From Paracoccus denitrificans (GTDB lineage: Bacteria; Pseudomonadota; Alphaproteobacteria; Rhodobacterales; Rhodobacteraceae): DNA of 64,000 nt. Of this stretch, positions 40,797 to 48,866 are shown one piece after another. A model generated the notes under the pieces. That model did no database searches. It had not been told where the DNA came from and worked only from the letters and a program-made list of their open reading frames with translations. Every line of letters starts with the position of its first letter. Position 1 is the stretch's first letter. The stretch is taken from the NCBI GenBank assembly GCA_005768755.1, contig VAFL01000007.1:167597-231596 (forward strand), written 5' to 3'. Made by a program: the position numbers and the translations under genes.

Positions 40797-42886
40797 CACC
40801 CTGTCCCGACCGTCGCCAGCAACCGGATCTCGGCTGAAGGATCAATATCGCCAAGCGCCAGCACCGGCATCGTCATGCCTTGGGCGCCCAGCATGTCACG
40901 CAACTGCCGGCGGCGGTGATCGGACACTGCCAGAACAGGGTCCTCATGCGGGTCTATACCTGCCAGTGAAAGGCGCAACTGCGAGGCCAGCTTCCGCGCC
41001 AGGTCAGCAACGGGAACCGCGCCCTGGCCGGGCCTGACGGCCCCTTCCAGCCCGACGAGTTCGGCTTCCCAGGCAGGGTGCAGCTGCATGATATTCAGCC
41101 GGCCGCCCGCACCGATCATGGCCTGCGTGATCTGACCCCGCAGCCGGTGGCGGATGGCTTCAAACACCGCATCAACCGTGCCCGCAGCGCGGCATTCATG
41201 TATGGCATCGACGATCAGGGGCAGGTTACGGATCGATAAACCTTCATCGAGCATCTGGCGCAGAATCCCAAGCAGCAGCTCTGGCGCGACCTTGTCGGGC
41301 AACATGTTGTCGAAATAGGCCTGGTAGGCCTTGGCGCGGACAGGATCGCTCATTTCCTTCAACTCGGTCATCAGGCGCTGCAATGCCGTCAGTGTCAGCA
41401 GCTCCGAGAGGTTCGATTTCGTGACCTCCATCAGATGGGTCGACAGCACCTCCATCGGTGTGACCACAGTCGCGCCGGCAAGTGCGGCCTGTTCCTGCAG
41501 GTCAGCATCGATCCATTGTGCGCTTGCGCCGAAAACGGGCTCGCTTATGGTCTGGCCGCCCAACTGCGCCAGCACCTCCTCGCCACCCAGTGCCAGAAGA
41601 CGACCCGATTGCAGCGCGCCTCGCGCGCGAACCACGCCGTGAACGCGGATCAGATAGCTGTCTGCCGGGCAGTTGGTATCATCGGTAATCCGCACCTCTG
41701 GCAGGATGATTCCGTAGCTGCGTGCAATATGGGTGCGAAGGTTGCTGATCCGCGCCGCCAATCCTCGGCCGGCATCCAGCGCGTCGACGATCAGCTCGCC
41801 TCCGATCTCGACACAGATGTCATCCATATCGATCTCATCCCCGATCCTGCGGCGAATAGTCGGCTCGGCATCCGCATCAATCCCGGGCTCTTCCGGGGGT
41901 GCAGATGGCCTGCTGCGAATGCGCCACGCAAAGGCCCCAAGGCCCGCGCCAACAAACAAGAACAGAAGTGTCGGCATGCCGGGGACCAGGGACAGCAGCC
42001 CCATCGTTGCCGCGACGATTGCCGGTGCACGCCAGTCTGCGGCGGCCTGCCCCAGAATCAGGCTGGACGTTTCCTCGGTCGCGCCGCCGCGCGACAGCAG
42101 CAAGGCCGCCGCCATCGACGTGATCAGTGACGGCACCTGGCTGACCAGTCCGTCGCCGATGGTCAGGCGCGAATAGCTCTGCATCGCCTCGCCGACTGGC
42201 AGGTCATGCGCGACGATACCCATGGCGATGCCCACCAGCAGGTTGATCAGCGTTATGACTATTCCGGCAATCGCGTCGCCCTTGACGAATTTCGATGCCC
42301 CGTCGAGAGAGCCGAAGAAGCTGATCTCGCGCTGATCACTTTCGCGGCGGCGACGCGCTTCGTTATGGTCAATCGCGCCGCAGTTCAGATCGCCGTCAAT
42401 CGCCAATTGCTTGCCTGGCAGGCTGTCCAGCGCAAAGCGGGCGGAAACTTCGGCCATACGGCCCGCGCCCTTCGTAATAACCATGAAATTGACTGCCGAG
42501 ATCACCGCGAAAATGGTCAGCCCGATCATGAGCGAGCCGCCTGCGACGAATTGCGCAAAGCCGCTGATGACCTGTCCTGCGGCGCCCGCGCCGTTATGGC
42601 CCTCGGTCAGGATGAGCCGCGTTGACGAAACATTAAGCGACAACCGGATCACAAGCGAAATAAGAAGCAGGACGGGAAAAGCCTGAAAATCGGTCGGCCG
42701 CGCCACGGTAGATGCCATGACCAGGATCATGGTGGCCGTCGCGATGGAAATGGCAATGCCGAAATCCAGCATCGCCGCCGGCATCGGGATCACCATCGTC
42801 AGCACGATCAGAACCAGCCCGGCGGTGATCAGCCCGCCGCGAAGCGAACCCGTCGGGTTCTTCCTGGCCACTGCGTCAGTCTTCAT
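40796..42886 (-). CDS. flhA: Flagellar export gate protein FlhA
   Basis: A 696-residue protein with eight N-terminal membrane helices and a large cytoplasmic domain that binds chaperone-substrate pairs. The FHIPEP signature reads LVIRLSLNVSSTRLILTEGHNGAGAAGQVISGF near residue 75. FALDSLPGKQLAIDGDLNCG and GDGLVSQVPSLITSMAAALLLSR follow. The frame is open to 42961, but ATG at 42886 (MKTDAVARKNP) matches the family length and overlaps the preceding stop by 11 bases. It forms the export nonamer with FlhB, FliP, FliQ and FliR. Confidence 0.95.
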   Translation of the reverse strand: MKTDAVARKNPTGSLRGGLITAGLVLIVLTMVIPMPAAMLDFGIAISIATATMILVMASTVARPTDFQAFPVLLLISLVIRLSLNVSSTRLILTEGHNGAGAAGQVISGFAQFVAGGSLMIGLTIFAVISAVNFMVITKGAGRMAEVSARFALDSLPGKQLAIDGDLNCGAIDHNEARRRRESDQREISFFGSLDGASKFVKGDAIAGIVITLINLLVGIAMGIVAHDLPVGEAMQSYSRLTIGDGLVSQVPSLITSMAAALLLSRGGATEETSSLILGQAAADWRAPAIVAATMGLLSLVPGMPTLLFLFVGAGLGAFAWRIRSRPSAPPEEPGIDADAEPTIRRRIGDEIDMDDICVEIGGELIVDALDAGRGLAARISNLRTHIARSYGIILPEVRITDDTNCPADSYLIRVHGVVRARGALQSGRLLALGGEEVLAQLGGQTISEPVFGASAQWIDADLQEQAALAGATVVTPMEVLSTHLMEVTKSNLSELLTLTALQRLMTELKEMSDPVRAKAYQAYFDNMLPDKVAPELLLGILRQMLDEGLSIRNLPLIVDAIHECRAAGTVDAVFEAIRHRLRGQITQAMIGAGGRLNIMQLHPAWEAELVGLEGAVRPGQGAVPVADLARKLASQLRLSLAGIDPHEDPVLAVSDHRRRQLRDMLGAQGMTMPVLALGDIDPSAEIRLLATVGTG

Positions 42887-43175
42887 CAACAGGCACCGCC
42901 AGCCCGGAAGACGCCCGATCAGACGTCTGGGGAACCTGAAAGACCGTGCCGTCCAGTGCAACCGCCGGGCCGGTCAGCAAACCTGTGCGGCGCAGGTAGA
43001 CCAGTGCCATCATCCGGTCCCCTGCGTCGGGCAGCCGCGCCACGTCCAGAAGCATCGCCGGTGGCATCCGCCGGCCTGACAGAACGATCCGGTCAACCTC
43101 TGCCGTGAACTGATCAAGCGGTGTCGCTGCGGGATCCCCCGCCAGCCCGGCAGCAAGCAGTGCAATTGTCCACAT
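42876..43175 (-). CDS. Uncharacterised 99-residue flagellar-cluster protein
   Basis: A short protein starting at the ATG that shares a base with the motA stop (TGATG) and overlapping flhA by 11 bases. The first 20 residues (MWTIALLAAGLAGDPAATP) look like a weak signal peptide, and the rest has no cysteine or obvious motif; MPPAMLLDVARLPDAGDRMMALVYLRRTG could form two helices. I do not recognise the family. Its firm overlaps on both sides argue that it is real and flagellar, perhaps periplasmic. Confidence 0.7.
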   Translation of the reverse strand: MWTIALLAAGLAGDPAATPLDQFTAEVDRIVLSGRRMPPAMLLDVARLPDAGDRMMALVYLRRTGLLTGPAVALDGTVFQVPQTSDRASSGLAVPVDED

Positions 43176-44041
43176 CACGCCGCTCTCTTGATCTCTCGCA
43201 GAGCTGTTTCCAGCGCTACGAAACTGGGCCTGACCTGTTCGGGCGCGGACTGTCGCCCGACCTCGACACAAAGATTGGTGGCATGCTGATGCAGCCCCGC
43301 GACCAGAACAGATTTGATGACCTCGTAAAACGCCATGTCATGCTTCATGACAGCGCTCAGTCGCTGAGCGATCGGCGCGACGATCCCATACGCCAGGAAC
43401 ACGCCCAGGAAAGTCCCTACCAGTGCCGAACCGATCATCTTTCCCAGCACTTCAGGCGGCTGATCGATCGACCCCATTGTCTTGATGACGCCCAGAACCG
43501 CCGCGACAATACCCAACGCAGGCAGCGCATCGGCCATGCTTTGAAGCGCATGGGGAACGTGCATCTGTTCTTCCCTGATAAGCGCGATCCGCTTGGCCAG
43601 CATGTCTTCGACCTGGTAGGGATCATCATAGTTCAGACTGGCCGACCGCAACGTATCCGCGATGATCGAGACCGCCTCGTGGTCGGTCAGGATGCGTGGA
43701 TATTCCTTGAATATCAGGCTGTCCTGCGGGTTTTCTATGTGCTCTTCCAGTTCGACAGGATTGCTGCGGGCCAGACGGAGAAGCTGAAACAGCAGGCAAA
43801 GCAGATCTTCATGATCCTGTGCATGCCAGACTGGTCCCTTGAAGGCGCGGATCAATGCCGGGAAGGTATGTTTCAGGATATCGCCGCTGTTGGACAGGAT
43901 ATATGACCCGACAGCCGCGCCGCCGATGATCATCATCTCGAACGGCAGCGCATGCAGAATCACACCCATCTTGCCGCCGGCCAGGGCGTATCCGCCGAAC
44001 ACCATGGCGACGGTCAGGACAATTCCCAATGCTCCGAACAT
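43175..44041 (-). CDS. motA: Flagellar motor stator protein MotA
   Basis: A 288-residue stator protein with four membrane segments. It starts FGALGIVLTVAMVFGGYALAGGKMGVILHALPFEMMIIGGAAVGSYI, has a long cytoplasmic loop, and the late pair ALPALGIVAAVLGVIKTMG and IGSALVGTFLGVFLAYGIVAPIAQRL, all typical. It forms the proton channel with MotB, whose gene is not in this window. AGGAG seven bases before the ATG supports the start. It follows the MotE-like gene by nine bases. Confidence 0.95.
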   Translation of the reverse strand: MFGALGIVLTVAMVFGGYALAGGKMGVILHALPFEMMIIGGAAVGSYILSNSGDILKHTFPALIRAFKGPVWHAQDHEDLLCLLFQLLRLARSNPVELEEHIENPQDSLIFKEYPRILTDHEAVSIIADTLRSASLNYDDPYQVEDMLAKRIALIREEQMHVPHALQSMADALPALGIVAAVLGVIKTMGSIDQPPEVLGKMIGSALVGTFLGVFLAYGIVAPIAQRLSAVMKHDMAFYEVIKSVLVAGLHQHATNLCVEVGRQSAPEQVRPSFVALETALREIKRAA

Positions 44042-44050
44042 GGCGCGCTC

Positions 44051-44584
44051 CTATCTCGATGCGGCGCTGCGGGCGCCCATGTAAGTGGTCAGGACTGCGG
44101 CTTTGTCAGGCTCCATCGCGGCAATGACCCTGGCACCCGTCTCGGGGTTCACACGCATCAACAACTCTGCCGAATAATCCGGCGGCAGCGCCTGAAGGAC
44201 GGCGGCGGCCTCTTTGGGCTTCATGGCTTCGTAGACGGCAACCAACCGGGAAATGTCATCGTCGACGGCGACCTGGCGGTTGGTTCGAGACCCGCTGACA
44301 CTCGTGGAGCTTGCCTTCAGGCGACGCAATTCGGCCGTCAGCGCTTCGCGTGCGGCTGCGATCTCTGCCTTTCTGCTGGCCAGTTCTGCCAGTGCCTTCG
44401 CGATCCGGTCCTCTCGAATGGTCAGACGCTCCACGAGGCTTGCGACTTCCGGGATGTCGCCACATCCGGCCATCAGTCCTTCGGCAATCTCAGGCACAGG
44501 AACTTCAGGTGTTGCCGATTGCAGTGACATTGCAGCCATCGGAAGCAGCGATGCGGCCAGAAACGCGCCCAGCAATCTAGGCAT
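44051..44584 (-). CDS. MotE-like periplasmic protein
   Basis: A 177-residue secreted protein. A signal peptide (about 1-23) is followed by a helical coiled-coil region (VERLTIREDRIAKALAELASRKAEIAAAREALTAELRRLKA) and a C-terminal MgtE-N-like domain with VYEAMKPKEAAAVLQALPPDYSAELLMRVNPETGARVIAAM, the pattern of MotE. In Sinorhizobium MotE is a chaperone for MotC and is needed for rotation. It lies between a small membrane protein and motA, which fits a stator role. The start overlaps the upstream stop by eight bases. Confidence 0.8.
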   Translation of the reverse strand: MPRLLGAFLAASLLPMAAMSLQSATPEVPVPEIAEGLMAGCGDIPEVASLVERLTIREDRIAKALAELASRKAEIAAAREALTAELRRLKASSTSVSGSRTNRQVAVDDDISRLVAVYEAMKPKEAAAVLQALPPDYSAELLMRVNPETGARVIAAMEPDKAAVLTTYMGARSAASR

Positions 44585-44921
44585 CTGCGCCGTCCCGCTG
44601 GATTCCGCGCGGCTTCAGCCGCCGCGAAGCAGCACTGCCTGACCGCGTCAGATCGCGATGCATGGCCCAGTATGCCTTTTCCTCGCGCGACACTGCGATC
44701 GTGCGGGCCAGGTCGGCGGTCGCCTCTTCCGCCTCGGCTCGGGCTCGCCTGATCGCATGATCAAGCCGCGTGATCTCTGTCGTCATGACAGCAATCGCCC
44801 CGCCAAGTCCGGTTTCCAGATCATTGAGCCGACGCAGGCGGCGAGACAGAACATAGCAATAAATCGCCAAGGGCAGCGAAAGCACGGATGTGATCAGCGG
44901 AAAAAGAATGCTCAAGGTCAT
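44577..44921 (-). CDS. Uncharacterised 114-residue membrane/coiled-coil protein
   Basis: The first ~25 residues form a hydrophobic segment (LSILFPLITSVLSLPLAIYCYVL), then a basic patch and a long helix rich in Ala, Glu and Arg (IRRARAEAEEATADLARTIAVSREEKAYW). It looks like a membrane-anchored helical protein facing the cytoplasm. The start overlaps the fliL stop (ATGA) and its stop overlaps the MotE-like gene by eight bases, so it is very probably part of the motor operon. No family recognised. Confidence 0.7.
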   Translation of the reverse strand: MTLSILFPLITSVLSLPLAIYCYVLSRRLRRLNDLETGLGGAIAVMTTEITRLDHAIRRARAEAEEATADLARTIAVSREEKAYWAMHRDLTRSGSAASRRLKPRGIQRDGADA

Positions 44922-45385
44922 TGGATCGCGAACTCCGTAATCAGGACGTTTCCAGCACGCGCCTCGCCCAGCAGAATGTCGACGCGCGCCTGCAGTTCAG
45001 CGCGCACGATTTCCAGCACGCCACGCCGGTCGAAGGCGGCCGGATCGATGTTGCTGAGAAAGCCGTTAAAACTGTCCAGGATACGCGGCATCTGATGCTC
45101 GATTCCGGCCATTTGATCTGCCGTTGTCTCCATTTTCACACTCAGCACCAGCTGCCTGCCGCCCCCCGCAAGGGGCAACATGATACGCGGCACGTCGACA
45201 TATCCGGGAACAGGCGCGTGCGTACCACTGGCACTGTCCTTCGACAGCCACGCTGCAGGCGTAACATAGCCCAGATAGCTGCCCGCAAACCCGGCAAACG
45301 CTGCCACAACCAGAGCCCCGGCGAATAACAGTCGTGATCGGCCCCGCGCTCTGGGCGGCGGTTCGGCTGCTACTGCATCGGACAT
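44918..45385 (-). CDS. fliL: Flagellar basal body-associated protein FliL
   Basis: A 155-residue single-pass protein: a Pro/Arg-rich cytoplasmic start (EPPPRARGRSR), one membrane helix (LLFAGALVVAAFAGFAGSYLGY), and a periplasmic domain with YVDVPRIMLPLAGGGRQLVLSVKMET and AELQARVDILLGEARAGNVLITEFAIQ, the FliL pattern. It stabilises the stator around the rotor. AAGGAG before the ATG at 45385 is a perfect ribosome site; the frame runs on to 45571 without a better start. It is the first gene of the minus-strand motor block. Confidence 0.9.
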   Translation of the reverse strand: MSDAVAAEPPPRARGRSRLLFAGALVVAAFAGFAGSYLGYVTPAAWLSKDSASGTHAPVPGYVDVPRIMLPLAGGGRQLVLSVKMETTADQMAGIEHQMPRILDSFNGFLSNIDPAAFDRRGVLEIVRAELQARVDILLGEARAGNVLITEFAIQ

Positions 45386-45387
45386 CT

Positions 45388-45482
45388 GATTCTCCTTCTT
45401 CGAAAAGTCGGAATAGCACTGTCGGACTAACCAATAATTAACGGCCACTGTGTCAGAAGGAGGATCACCGAAGCCGAGAATC
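45388..45482. promoter_or_regulatory. Divergent fliL-fliF control region with CtrA-like box and GANTC sites
   Basis: This gap holds a match to the CtrA site on the minus strand, TTAA (45441-45438), seven bases, then TTAG (45430-45427), one base off the consensus TTAA-N7-TTAA. GANTC methylation sites flank it: GATTC at 45388-45392 and GAATC at 45478-45482. CtrA controls flagellar genes in this order of bacteria, and GcrA acts at GANTC-bearing promoters. No convincing sigma-54 element is present. The sites are seen; control is inferred. Confidence 0.5.
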
Positions 45483-45495
45483 GAAGGGGCGCACA

Positions 45496-47097
45496 TTGCA
45501 GGAATTGCAAAAATTCTGGTCCAGCCGGACCTCCAGGCAGCGCCTGGCGATCCTGGGCGGATTCGCGGCAAGTTTTATTCTGGTGCTGGCGTTCGTGGCG
45601 TTCGCCGGTCGGGTGCCGATGGCACTTCTCTACTCCGGGCTCGATGACGCACAGGCGGCGCCGGTCGTGGCGCATCTGGAACAAGGCGGCGTGCCCTATG
45701 ACATCCGGGGCGGGTCGATCTGGGTAGACGAATCGATGCGCGATCGGGTCCGCATGGATCTGGCGGCGCAGAACCTGCCGGCACAGGGCGGCACCGGCTA
45801 CGAAATCCTTGATGGGATGTCGGGCTTCAGCACGACCTCGCAAATGTTCGATGCCGCCTACTGGCGCGCGAAGGAGGGCGAGCTTGCGCGCACGATCCTT
45901 TCGATTCCTGCCATACGGTCTGCGCGGGTTCACCTGACCGCACCGCAATCGCGCGGCTATCGCAACACCCAGCCCGGCAGCGCATCGGTTACGGTTGTGA
46001 CAGACGGCAGTTCGCTTGGTGCCGCGCAAGCAGACGCGATGCGGTTTCTGATCAGTTCGGCAGTGCCCGGCCTGACGCCCGATGCGGTTTCCGTGATCGA
46101 CAGCGCGCGCGGCATCATCCAGCAGGCGGATGATCAGGTCGCGGGCGATCGAGAGGCGCGCATGAAGGAGAATGTGGAACGCATCCTGAGCCCCCATGTC
46201 GGCGCCGGAAACGCCATTGTCGAGCTGAGCATCGAACTGGTGACCGAAACCGAGCAGGTGGTCGAGCGTAGCTTCGATCCCACGCAACGCGCCATGATCT
46301 CGCAAGAGACAGAAGAGCTTTCGGACGAAAGCAGCATGGCCGGCAGTGCGGCGGTTACGGCTGCCTCCAACCTGCCAGAGCAGGCCGCGCAGGACGCAGA
46401 GAGGCAGCAGTCGCAGCGTGCCGAGACACGCCAGCGGGCGAATTACGAAGTCGGCGGCGTGACCCGCCAGATCGACCGGCGTCCCGGCGCAATCCGGCGT
46501 TTGAGCGTTGCCGTTCTGGTCAATGGCAAAACGGTCGAAGCTGCTGATGGCAAAATTCAATCCATCCCGCGCACGGATGACGAGCTGGTCGCGATCCGCG
46601 ACCTGGTCGCGGCCGCCGTCGGATACGACGAATCGCGCGGGGATGAGCTGATCGTACGCTCCATGCCATTTGCGCCCAATGCACTGGACGGGACCGAGGC
46701 TTCACGCAATATCGGCCTTATGGATCGGCTGGCCCTGGATGCGCTGGCAAAGCTGGCACTGATCGGGCTGTTCGCGACCATTGCCATCGCGCTGACGATG
46801 CGCGGATTGCGGTCAGGGGGCGCAAAAACCACCGCATCGCTGGATGGATCGGCGCCCGTTTCAGCCCCGGCACCTGACGGGTTGTCTGCGCTGTCCGGCT
46901 TGCCTGCCACGTCGGAGATTGAGCCGGCTGCGATCCCCATGTTGTCGATGGCCGCCGCCGATTTCGATTTCGACAGTCCGGGCGGCAGCTCTGACGATCC
47001 TGTTGCCCGGCTGCGCCGCCTGATGAAAGAACGGCAGGAGGAGACCGTCCAGCTGCTGAACGGCTGGATCGGCTCTGACGACAGGAGCGCGACATGA
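45496..47097 (+). CDS. fliF: Flagellar M-ring protein FliF
   Basis: A 533-residue MS-ring protein with an N-terminal membrane helix (ILGGFAASFILVLAFVAFAG), two YscJ-like ring domains (LLYSGLDDAQAAPVVAHLEQGGVPYDI and SARVHLTAPQSRG), a central linker and a second helix near 430. The C-terminal segment DPVARLRRLMKERQEETVQLLNGWI binds FliG. The start is TTG at 45496, with AAGGGG six bases before it; a second TTG nine bases on is less well placed. It heads the plus-strand block. Confidence 0.92.
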   Translation: MQELQKFWSSRTSRQRLAILGGFAASFILVLAFVAFAGRVPMALLYSGLDDAQAAPVVAHLEQGGVPYDIRGGSIWVDESMRDRVRMDLAAQNLPAQGGTGYEILDGMSGFSTTSQMFDAAYWRAKEGELARTILSIPAIRSARVHLTAPQSRGYRNTQPGSASVTVVTDGSSLGAAQADAMRFLISSAVPGLTPDAVSVIDSARGIIQQADDQVAGDREARMKENVERILSPHVGAGNAIVELSIELVTETEQVVERSFDPTQRAMISQETEELSDESSMAGSAAVTAASNLPEQAAQDAERQQSQRAETRQRANYEVGGVTRQIDRRPGAIRRLSVAVLVNGKTVEAADGKIQSIPRTDDELVAIRDLVAAAVGYDESRGDELIVRSMPFAPNALDGTEASRNIGLMDRLALDALAKLALIGLFATIAIALTMRGLRSGGAKTTASLDGSAPVSAPAPDGLSALSGLPATSEIEPAAIPMLSMAAADFDFDSPGGSSDDPVARLRRLMKERQEETVQLLNGWIGSDDRSAT

Positions 47098-47642
47098 GCG
47101 CGCTTCTGCAGTTCGAAGATTTCTCCGCGCCGCGCGCCGCGACCGCGCGACATTTCACAGCCGATGATCTTGCTGCAGAATATCAAAGGGGCCTGTCAGA
47201 CGGCGCCGCGCAGTCCCGCAACGACACCTGGGACGAATTATGCGCGCTGCTGGAACGCGCGCTGTCCAACGCCGGTGATGAGGCGCGGATAAGACGCCGC
47301 TCTGTCACTGAGACAGTGTCGGCCATCACGCCCGTCCTGCAGGCCGTTGCGCTCAAGCTGGCATCGGTCCCCTGCGATCGCCTGACTGATCAGCTTGCAA
47401 CGGAACTGGAACAGCTGTGCCTGGCCGGTATCGCACCGACATGCCGGATTTCCGGTGGCGTCGATCTGATCGAGCGGTTGGGCAACCGGATCGAAATGAA
47501 AGGGCTCCAGGGCGTGACGCTGCTGCCCGGCGCGCGCACGGAGATCACATTTGATGGCGGCCGGATCACGGTCGACCCCGAGGACATCACCGCGCAAATC
47601 GGCAGGATTCTGGCCGAAATATCGCCCAGCATGGAGGACTAG
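47094..47642 (+). CDS. fliH: FliH-like flagellar export ATPase regulator
   Basis: A 182-residue protein starting four bases inside the fliF stop (ATGA), with AGGAG six bases before. The N-terminal part has LLQFEDFSAP and HFTADDLAAEYQRGLSDGAAQSRNDTW, and the rest is helical with LIERLGNRIEMKGLQGVTLLPGARTEITFDGG. Sequence similarity to known FliH is weak; the call rests on size, helix content and position between fliF and fliN. The segment SVTETVSAITPVLQAVALKLA resembles the C-terminal FliI-binding region of FliH only loosely. If not FliH, it is still a flagellar-cluster protein. Confidence 0.6.
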   Translation: MSALLQFEDFSAPRAATARHFTADDLAAEYQRGLSDGAAQSRNDTWDELCALLERALSNAGDEARIRRRSVTETVSAITPVLQAVALKLASVPCDRLTDQLATELEQLCLAGIAPTCRISGGVDLIERLGNRIEMKGLQGVTLLPGARTEITFDGGRITVDPEDITAQIGRILAEISPSMED

Positions 47643-47643
47643 A

Positions 47644-47901
47644 ATGGACCTGAACACCGCCGTCGCAACCGACAACATACCCGTTGAAATCACAGTGCGG
47701 ATCGGTCGTCGCAGGCTTACCGTGGCCGAGCTTTCAGCGCTGAAGGAAAACGACGTCCTGCCGCTGGATCAGAATATCGACGAAGACGTCGAAGTCTGCG
47801 TGGGCGACCACGTCATCGCCTATGGCGAACTGATGGAGGACGAAGACGGCAGCGACCGGCTGATGCTGCGGATCACGCGCGCCGCCCAGAAAGACGCATG
47901 A
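47644..47901 (+). CDS. fliN: Flagellar motor switch protein FliN (FliM/FliN family)
   Basis: An 85-residue SpoA-domain protein: IPVEITVRIGRRRLTVAELSALKENDVLPLDQNIDEDVEVCVGDHVIAYGELMEDED. It is one copy of the C-ring surface domain that supports switching and export. The frame is open upstream, but ATG at 47644, two bases after the previous stop (47640-47642), starts at the family's N-terminus. Its stop overlaps the fliP start by four bases. Confidence 0.88.
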   Translation: MDLNTAVATDNIPVEITVRIGRRRLTVAELSALKENDVLPLDQNIDEDVEVCVGDHVIAYGELMEDEDGSDRLMLRITRAAQKDA

Positions 47902-48686
47902 TGCGGCGACTCGCCCGTCGACATTGGCCTGCGGCGGTGATCGCAGCGATCTTCGCGATGCCGACGGTTTCGCTTGGTCAAGCCGCTTCCGATGCGGGCG
48001 GGGTCGATCTGGATACGGCCGCAGGTTCTATCGGGGCGGCCATGGAAGGTGCGCTGGAAAATGTGGGCGGGGTCGGCCAAAGCTCGATCGTGATCTTCCT
48101 GGCGCTGACCGTGCTGTCGCTGGCCCCGGCCATTGCGATCATGGTGACCTGCTTTCCTTTCATGGTCACGGTCCTGTCGATCCTGCGCCAATCGCTCGGG
48201 TTGCAGCAATCGCCGCCGAACATGCTGATCGTCAGCCTGGCGCTGTTTCTGACATGGTTCGTGATGGATCCGGTGCTGCGCGACGCCTGGGCCGCCGCTG
48301 GCGTCCCGCTGCAGTCGGGCGAGATAGGCGTGGTGGAGGCGTTGACGCGCGCCATCACCCCGTTCGAGCGGTTCATGTCGGCCCGCACCGACCCCGAAGT
48401 TCTGGATCACCTGCGTGCACTGGTGCCAGATTTTTCCGGTCCCGACGGGCTGCGAATTCTTGTCCCGTCCTTCATGCTGACAGAGTTGCAGCGCGCCTTC
48501 GAAATCGGCTTCCTCGTGGCGCTGCCGTTTCTGGTCATCGATCTGGTCGTCTCGGCCGTGCTGATGGCCATGGGCATGATGATGGTGCCGCCCGCCGTCG
48601 TCGCGCTGCCTTTCAAACTGGCGTTCTTTGTTGTCGTCGATGGCTGGACGCTGGTATCAGCGGCACTCGTACGTGGTTACCAATAG
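47898..48686 (+). CDS. fliP: Flagellar export apparatus protein FliP
   Basis: A 262-residue member of the FliPQR pore. It has a cleavable-looking signal peptide (about 1-27), then SSIVIFLALTVLSLAPAIAIMVTCFPFMVTVLSILRQSLG, LIVSLALFLTWFVMDPVL, and the conserved FMLTELQRAFEIGFLVALPFLVIDLVVSAVLMAMGMMMVPP near 200-235. All hallmark segments are present. The start is the first of two adjacent ATGs, overlapping the fliN stop (ATGA). It is the last gene of the plus-strand block. Confidence 0.94.
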   Translation: MMRRLARRHWPAAVIAAIFAMPTVSLGQAASDAGGVDLDTAAGSIGAAMEGALENVGGVGQSSIVIFLALTVLSLAPAIAIMVTCFPFMVTVLSILRQSLGLQQSPPNMLIVSLALFLTWFVMDPVLRDAWAAAGVPLQSGEIGVVEALTRAITPFERFMSARTDPEVLDHLRALVPDFSGPDGLRILVPSFMLTELQRAFEIGFLVALPFLVIDLVVSAVLMAMGMMMVPPAVVALPFKLAFFVVVDGWTLVSAALVRGYQ

Positions 48687-48789
48687 TGTAAGTCGTCATC
48701 GGTCCGACGGACCATCACCGGTCTATTACCTGCGAAACCGTCTGTTGCGGCGGCCGTGACCTCATGCTGCACTACGGCATGGCGCCCCC

Positions 48790-48818
48790 CTTGGGATCGG
48801 CGTTCAGTGCCTTATATT
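48790..48818 (+). promoter_or_regulatory. Heat-shock (RpoH-type) promoter of hslO
   Basis: CTTG (48790-48793), 17 bases, then CTTATAT (48811-48817), 49 bases before the hslO ATG. It fits the alphaproteobacterial RpoH pattern and mirrors the site upstream of dnaK. Read as sigma-70, TTGGGA and TATATT 16 bases apart would also serve. Confidence 0.6.
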
Positions 48819-48866
48819 GGTGCCTGAACCGCGCCGATGCGGCGCAGAAACCTCCGAAGGCCCAAC

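Noticed and set aside
45386..45495. Sigma-54 promoter for fliL or fliF
   Set aside because: A TGG is present, but the required GC at the right distance is missing.
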